Assembly: GCA_963704405.1 (NCBI GenBank)
Contig: OY969903.1
Span: 4,464,001-4,528,000 of the forward strand
Reading direction: 5' to 3'
DNA length: 64,000 nucleotides
Origin: MFD01213-c1 sp963704405
GTDB taxonomy: Bacteria > Planctomycetota > Phycisphaerae > Tepidisphaerales > Tepidisphaeraceae
Shown here: in pieces, positions 61,048 through 64,000 of the stretch
How positions within the stretch are numbered: the first letter of the stretch is position 1
How the letters are laid out: each line of letters starts with the position of its first letter
Made by a program: the position numbers and the translations under genes
The notes under the pieces: generated by a model
Database searches by the model: none
Told to the model about the DNA's origin: nothing
Seen by the model: the letters and a program-made list of their open reading frames with translations, nothing else

Positions 61048-61998
61048 ATGACTTCGCCGACGATGGATTTCGACCCGCCGGCGGAAAGCTGCCCGCTGTG
61101 CGCGGGTGTTATCTTTGCGTGGGGCACGAAGGAACGAGGGGGGCGAGTTTATCAGTATGATCGATGCCGGAGTTGCGGTTTTGTATTTGTGAATCCCCGG
61201 CCGAGTGTCGAGGCGTTGTCGCGGCATTATAACCGAGGGAACGATGCGGCGGTCGCGTGCGGGGAAAGCGTTGGGGGAGGCGAGAGGGAAATCGCGAAGT
61301 GTTTGGAAATTCCATTATTGTCGCCGCTGCCTGATCCGGGAGCGTGGCCGCGGCGGGCGATGAAGTCTCTGCTGCACGTTCGCGCGGGACCGGGGCGGTT
61401 CCTGGATGTCGGGGCCGGCGAAGGCGGATTTACGATCGCGGCGACGCTGGCGGGACTACAGGCGACAGCGCTGGAATTAGATCCGGACGATGCGGATCAT
61501 CTTCGGTCGCTTCGGGCAATTGAGGTGATTCAGGATTCTTTTGAGCGGCTGGATCGCGAGGCGGGTAGTTTTGAGTATGTGTTGATGAGCCACGTTCTCG
61601 AACATGCGCACGATGCCGCCGGGTGGGTGCGCAAGGCTTCAGAACTGCTGAGCCCGGGTGGGGTGCTGGCGGTGATGCTGCCGAATTTCAATCGGGTCTT
61701 TCGAAAGCTCGGCGGGATTCGCGATCCTTATTTTTTTCCGCCAGAGCATTTGAATCATTTCAGTGCCGGGAGCCTGCGCCGGCTTTGCCGGCTTCATGGC
61801 ATGGAGACGGTGCATGTGCATACGGAAGGACGGCTGCCAAGCAATCTGATCACCCGGCGGATTCGAATACCCGCGCCGCTGGATCGAATTGTGAAGGGCG
61901 GGACTTTTATTGCGAGCGCTGCGATTGGCGCGGCGGCTCGGGCCACGGGGACGGGGGCGAACCTGGTGCTATTCGCGCGGAAAAGCGAGGCACATTGA
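61048..61998 (+). CDS. Class I SAM-dependent methyltransferase with N-terminal zinc ribbon
   Basis: 316 aa. CPLCAG (residue 15) and CRSCGFVFVNPRP (residue 40) form a zinc-ribbon pair, the usual head of this family. The methyltransferase core has GRFLDVGAGEGGFTIAA (SAM motif I, about residue 115), ALELDP, and VLMSHVLEHAHDAAGWVR. HHLNHF-like EHLNHFSAGSLRRLC is the conserved later segment. Such enzymes often methylate sugars or lipids. It begins 10 bp after leuD and may be co-transcribed; substrate unknown. Confidence 0.82.
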   Translation: MTSPTMDFDPPAESCPLCAGVIFAWGTKERGGRVYQYDRCRSCGFVFVNPRPSVEALSRHYNRGNDAAVACGESVGGGEREIAKCLEIPLLSPLPDPGAWPRRAMKSLLHVRAGPGRFLDVGAGEGGFTIAATLAGLQATALELDPDDADHLRSLRAIEVIQDSFERLDREAGSFEYVLMSHVLEHAHDAAGWVRKASELLSPGGVLAVMLPNFNRVFRKLGGIRDPYFFPPEHLNHFSAGSLRRLCRLHGMETVHVHTEGRLPSNLITRRIRIPAPLDRIVKGGTFIASAAIGAAARATGTGANLVLFARKSEAH

Positions 61999-62047
61999 GG
62001 AAAATCGCATTTGCTCGCAGCATGGCTCGGGCTTACAACCATCGCTC

Positions 62048-62677
62048 ATGCCTGCGACGAATGTCATTTTGATCGATCATCCTGTTATCCAGACCAAGCT
62101 GACCGAGTTGCGCGATTTCACGACGGATCATCGCAAGTTCCGCGCACTGCTGAATGAGATTGCCGCATTGATGGTCTATGAGGTGACGCGGGATTGGCCG
62201 ACGCGCCCCCGGCCGGTGCAGACACCAATGGAGCGAACGACGGGGCAGGTGCTGGCGAGGAAAGTGACGCTGGTGCCGATCCTTCGCGCCGGGCTGGGGA
62301 TGGCGGACGGCGTGTTGCATTTGCTGCCGGATGCGCGGGTGGGCCACCTTGGGGTTTATCGCGATGAAAAAACGCTGGAGCCGGTGAGTTACTATCAGAA
62401 ATTACCGCCGGACATTGCAGACACGGAAGTGCTTTTGATCGATCCCATGCTGGCGACGGGCGGGAGCGGATCGGCGGCGGTTTCCTATCTGAAAAATGCC
62501 GGCGTGAAGGCGATGAAGTTCGTCTGCCTGGTTGCGGCGCCGGAGGGGATCGATGCGCTTCATCGGCTTCATGCTGACGTGCCGATTTACACAGCCGCCA
62601 TCGATCGGCAGTTGAATGAGAAAGGGTATATTTTGCCGGGACTGGGGGATGCGGGCGATCGAACGTTTGGGACGTAA
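62048..62677 (+). CDS. upp: Uracil phosphoribosyltransferase
   Basis: 209 aa, standard length. It makes UMP from uracil and PRPP. ILRAGLGMADGVL, then VLLIDPMLATGGSGSAAVSY (PRPP loop) and AIDRQLNEKGYILPGLGDAG (uracil loop) are all intact. The start ATG 62048 (MPATNVILIDHPVIQTKL) matches the family. Pyrimidine salvage, cytoplasmic. Confidence 0.95.
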   Translation: MPATNVILIDHPVIQTKLTELRDFTTDHRKFRALLNEIAALMVYEVTRDWPTRPRPVQTPMERTTGQVLARKVTLVPILRAGLGMADGVLHLLPDARVGHLGVYRDEKTLEPVSYYQKLPPDIADTEVLLIDPMLATGGSGSAAVSYLKNAGVKAMKFVCLVAAPEGIDALHRLHADVPIYTAAIDRQLNEKGYILPGLGDAGDRTFGT

Positions 62678-62682
62678 AAAAT

Positions 62683-62775
62683 GTCCGTTGTCAGTGGTCC
62701 GCTGTTCGATGCTACTGCCGGAGCAGTGGTGACTGACCTCCAGCAACGTATGACGGACGACGGATAACTGACGCT
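62683..62775. repeat. Intergenic words GTCCGTTGTCAGTGGTCCGC
   Basis: Contains GTCCGTTGTCAGTGGTCCGC and GCAGTGGTGACTGACC, then GTATGACGGACGACGGATAA. Same word family as 17100-17175 and 14528-14582. Partial internal inverted symmetry; no gene. Confidence 0.4.
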
Positions 62776-62780
62776 TTCAC

Positions 62781-63641
62781 ATGCTCAACCAAACCTTTCA
62801 ACCACACGATCTGCTGATTGTTTTGCTGCTGGTTGTGCTCGAGGGGGTTTTGTCGATTGATAATGCGCTGGTGCTCGGGCTGCTGGCGAAGCGGCTGCCC
62901 AAGCCGCTGCAGCGGCGGGCGCTGACGTATGGATTGGTTGGCGCGTTTGTGTTCCGATTGGTGGCGATCGCAATTGCGACGAAATTGCTCGAGTGGCGCG
63001 TAGTGAAACTGATGGGGGGCGCTTACCTGATTTATGTGGCGTTGCGGCATCTTTTTTTTGCGGGGCCGCCGGAACATGAGAAAATCGTCGTGGGAGCGGA
63101 TGGGTTGCCGATTGCGGTGGATGAGCAGACGGGCAGGGCGCTGAACCAGGAGGAACTGGGAGAAGAGATGCTTCGGCAAACTCACGGCGCGAACGTCGAC
63201 ACAGACCTTATCATCAGCACGCATTCAAAAAAGTTCTGGTCGGCGGTGGCGGCGATTGAGATGACGGACATGGCATTCGCCGTTGATTCCATCCTTGCCG
63301 CAATCGCGCTGGTGGGACCGGCGCCTTCGGAAACGCCATCGGGAAGGCTTCATCCCAAACTTTGGGTCATTATCACCGGGGGGTTTCTCGGGGTCGCCCT
63401 GATGCGATTCGCCGCCATTATTTTCATCCGGCTGCTTGATCGATTTCCACGGTTTGAAATCTCGGCATATCTGCTGGTGTTTGTGATCGGCGGGAAGCTG
63501 GTGGCCGACTGGCATTTCAATGCGGATCAGATTTTGCTGGATTTTCATAGCCCCGGTTCTCTCGCGTTCTGGGTCTTCTGGTTGATGATGCTGCTCTGCT
63601 TTTCGGTGGGATTTTTACCGCGCGAAGACGCGGCGAAGTAA
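62781..63641 (+). CDS. TerC-family integral membrane protein
   Basis: 286 aa, about seven spans. Acidic metal-site segments EGVLSIDNALVLGLLAKRLP and EMTDMAFAVDSILAAIAL are the TerC hallmarks. The middle loop (about 95-150) is long and charged. TerC proteins export manganese or metallate nascent exported proteins. The start ATG 62781 lies behind the word-repeat spacer 62683-62775. Confidence 0.85.
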   Translation: MLNQTFQPHDLLIVLLLVVLEGVLSIDNALVLGLLAKRLPKPLQRRALTYGLVGAFVFRLVAIAIATKLLEWRVVKLMGGAYLIYVALRHLFFAGPPEHEKIVVGADGLPIAVDEQTGRALNQEELGEEMLRQTHGANVDTDLIISTHSKKFWSAVAAIEMTDMAFAVDSILAAIALVGPAPSETPSGRLHPKLWVIITGGFLGVALMRFAAIIFIRLLDRFPRFEISAYLLVFVIGGKLVADWHFNADQILLDFHSPGSLAFWVFWLMMLLCFSVGFLPREDAAK

Positions 63642-63695
63642 ATTCGCAGGGCGATTGCCCTGCTTGTTTCGATGGCACAATAACAGGAGATTAAC

Positions 63696-64000
63696 ATGCG
63701 GTTAAAAGACAAAGTGGCGCTGGTGACGGGCGGCAATAGCGGCATCGGCAAGGCGATCGCCGAGCGATTCGCCGCCGAAGGGGCACACGTTGCGGTCAAC
63801 TATCGGCCGGGCGGCGACAGCGAAGCGCGAGCCATCGATGAAGTAAAAACATTTGGCACAACCGGCATCGCGGTCGCGGGTGATGTCAGCCAGCGGGCGG
63901 ATGTGGAGCGGATGATCGGTGAAGTGGTCGCCAGGTTTGGCCGCCTGGACATTGCGATCAATAACGCGGGCATAGAGATCAAGAAGCCGTTTCTGGATGT
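63696..64000 (+). CDS. Short-chain dehydrogenase/reductase, cut by the window edge
   Basis: The first 101 residues are visible. VALVTGGNSGIGKAIAERFA carries the TGxxxGIG cofactor loop and LDIAINNAGIEIKKP carries NNAG. This is the glucose-1-dehydrogenase-like SDR group; the Arg in NYRPGGDSEA suggests NADP(H). The catalytic Ser-Tyr-Lys would lie beyond the window. Start ATG 63696 follows CAGGAGATT. Confidence 0.88.
   Translation, partial: MRLKDKVALVTGGNSGIGKAIAERFAAEGAHVAVNYRPGGDSEARAIDEVKTFGTTGIAVAGDVSQRADVERMIGEVVARFGRLDIAINNAGIEIKKPFLD

Noticed and set aside
1..64000. CRISPR arrays, prophage, IS elements, toxin-antitoxin pairs, restriction systems
   Set aside because: I looked for regularly spaced repeats, transposase or integrase motifs and known defence proteins and saw none.

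Overview
The window looks like the chromosome of a free-living planctomycete, most likely a member of the Phycisphaerae (Tepidisphaerales / WD2101-like). The pointers are high GC, a PEP-CTERM protein, type IV pilin and pseudopilin genes with GFTLVE-type leaders, a secretin with a Thr-Gln-Pro-rich tail, a DUF6785-type membrane protein, and meso-DAP-type murE/murF. No plasmid, phage, IS element, tRNA, rRNA or CRISPR array was recognised.

Layout. 0-10 kb: start of a leftward MshEN-type gene, a GT4 glycosyltransferase, murE-murF, argB-argF, a TIM-barrel isomerase, and rnfC-rnfD with no other rnf genes. 10-13 kb: a PEP-CTERM autotransporter-like protein divergent from a LacI regulator. 12.8-28.4 kb: a leftward type IV pilus / type II secretion block. 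It holds a GspE/PilB homologue with damaged catalytic motifs, STAS, GAF-HD-GYP, CheY, a histidine kinase, a TPR lipoprotein, the secretin, PilP-like, PilO, PilN, PilM, and four pilin-like genes. 28.4-29.3 kb: about 0.8 kb packed with perfect hairpins and no convincing gene, my best candidate for an undescribed structured RNA. 29.4-41.7 kb: a beta-barrel protein, a stress protein, an Nramp-related transporter, a CDF transporter, PtsN, a PilZ protein, a metal-less M24 protein, and a complete branched-chain amino-acid ABC transporter (livJHMGF). 41.8-47.8 kb: a GH63-like glucosidase, a DUF6785 membrane protein and an isomerase. 48.4-58.9 kb: UvrD helicase, NifS/IscS, an M48 protease, and two divergent APC-USP (KimA-like) transporters with a ydaO-type c-di-AMP riboswitch before one of them. 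59-64 kb: a secreted hypothetical, leuD, a methyltransferase, upp, TerC and the start of an SDR.

How the parts fit. The 12.8-28.4 kb block joins pilus assembly to signalling: phosphorelay, probable cyclic-di-GMP turnover (HD-GYP), and an MshEN domain of the cyclic-di-GMP-binding type; a PilZ protein lies nearby. The KimA-like pair implies potassium uptake controlled by cyclic di-AMP.

Quality caveat. Nine genes, including essential murE, are broken by twelve single-base frame breaks, ten of them one-base losses and often in G or C runs. This looks like residual sequencing error rather than pseudogenes. I give such genes as single features and mark the break points. Start codons were chosen by eye.
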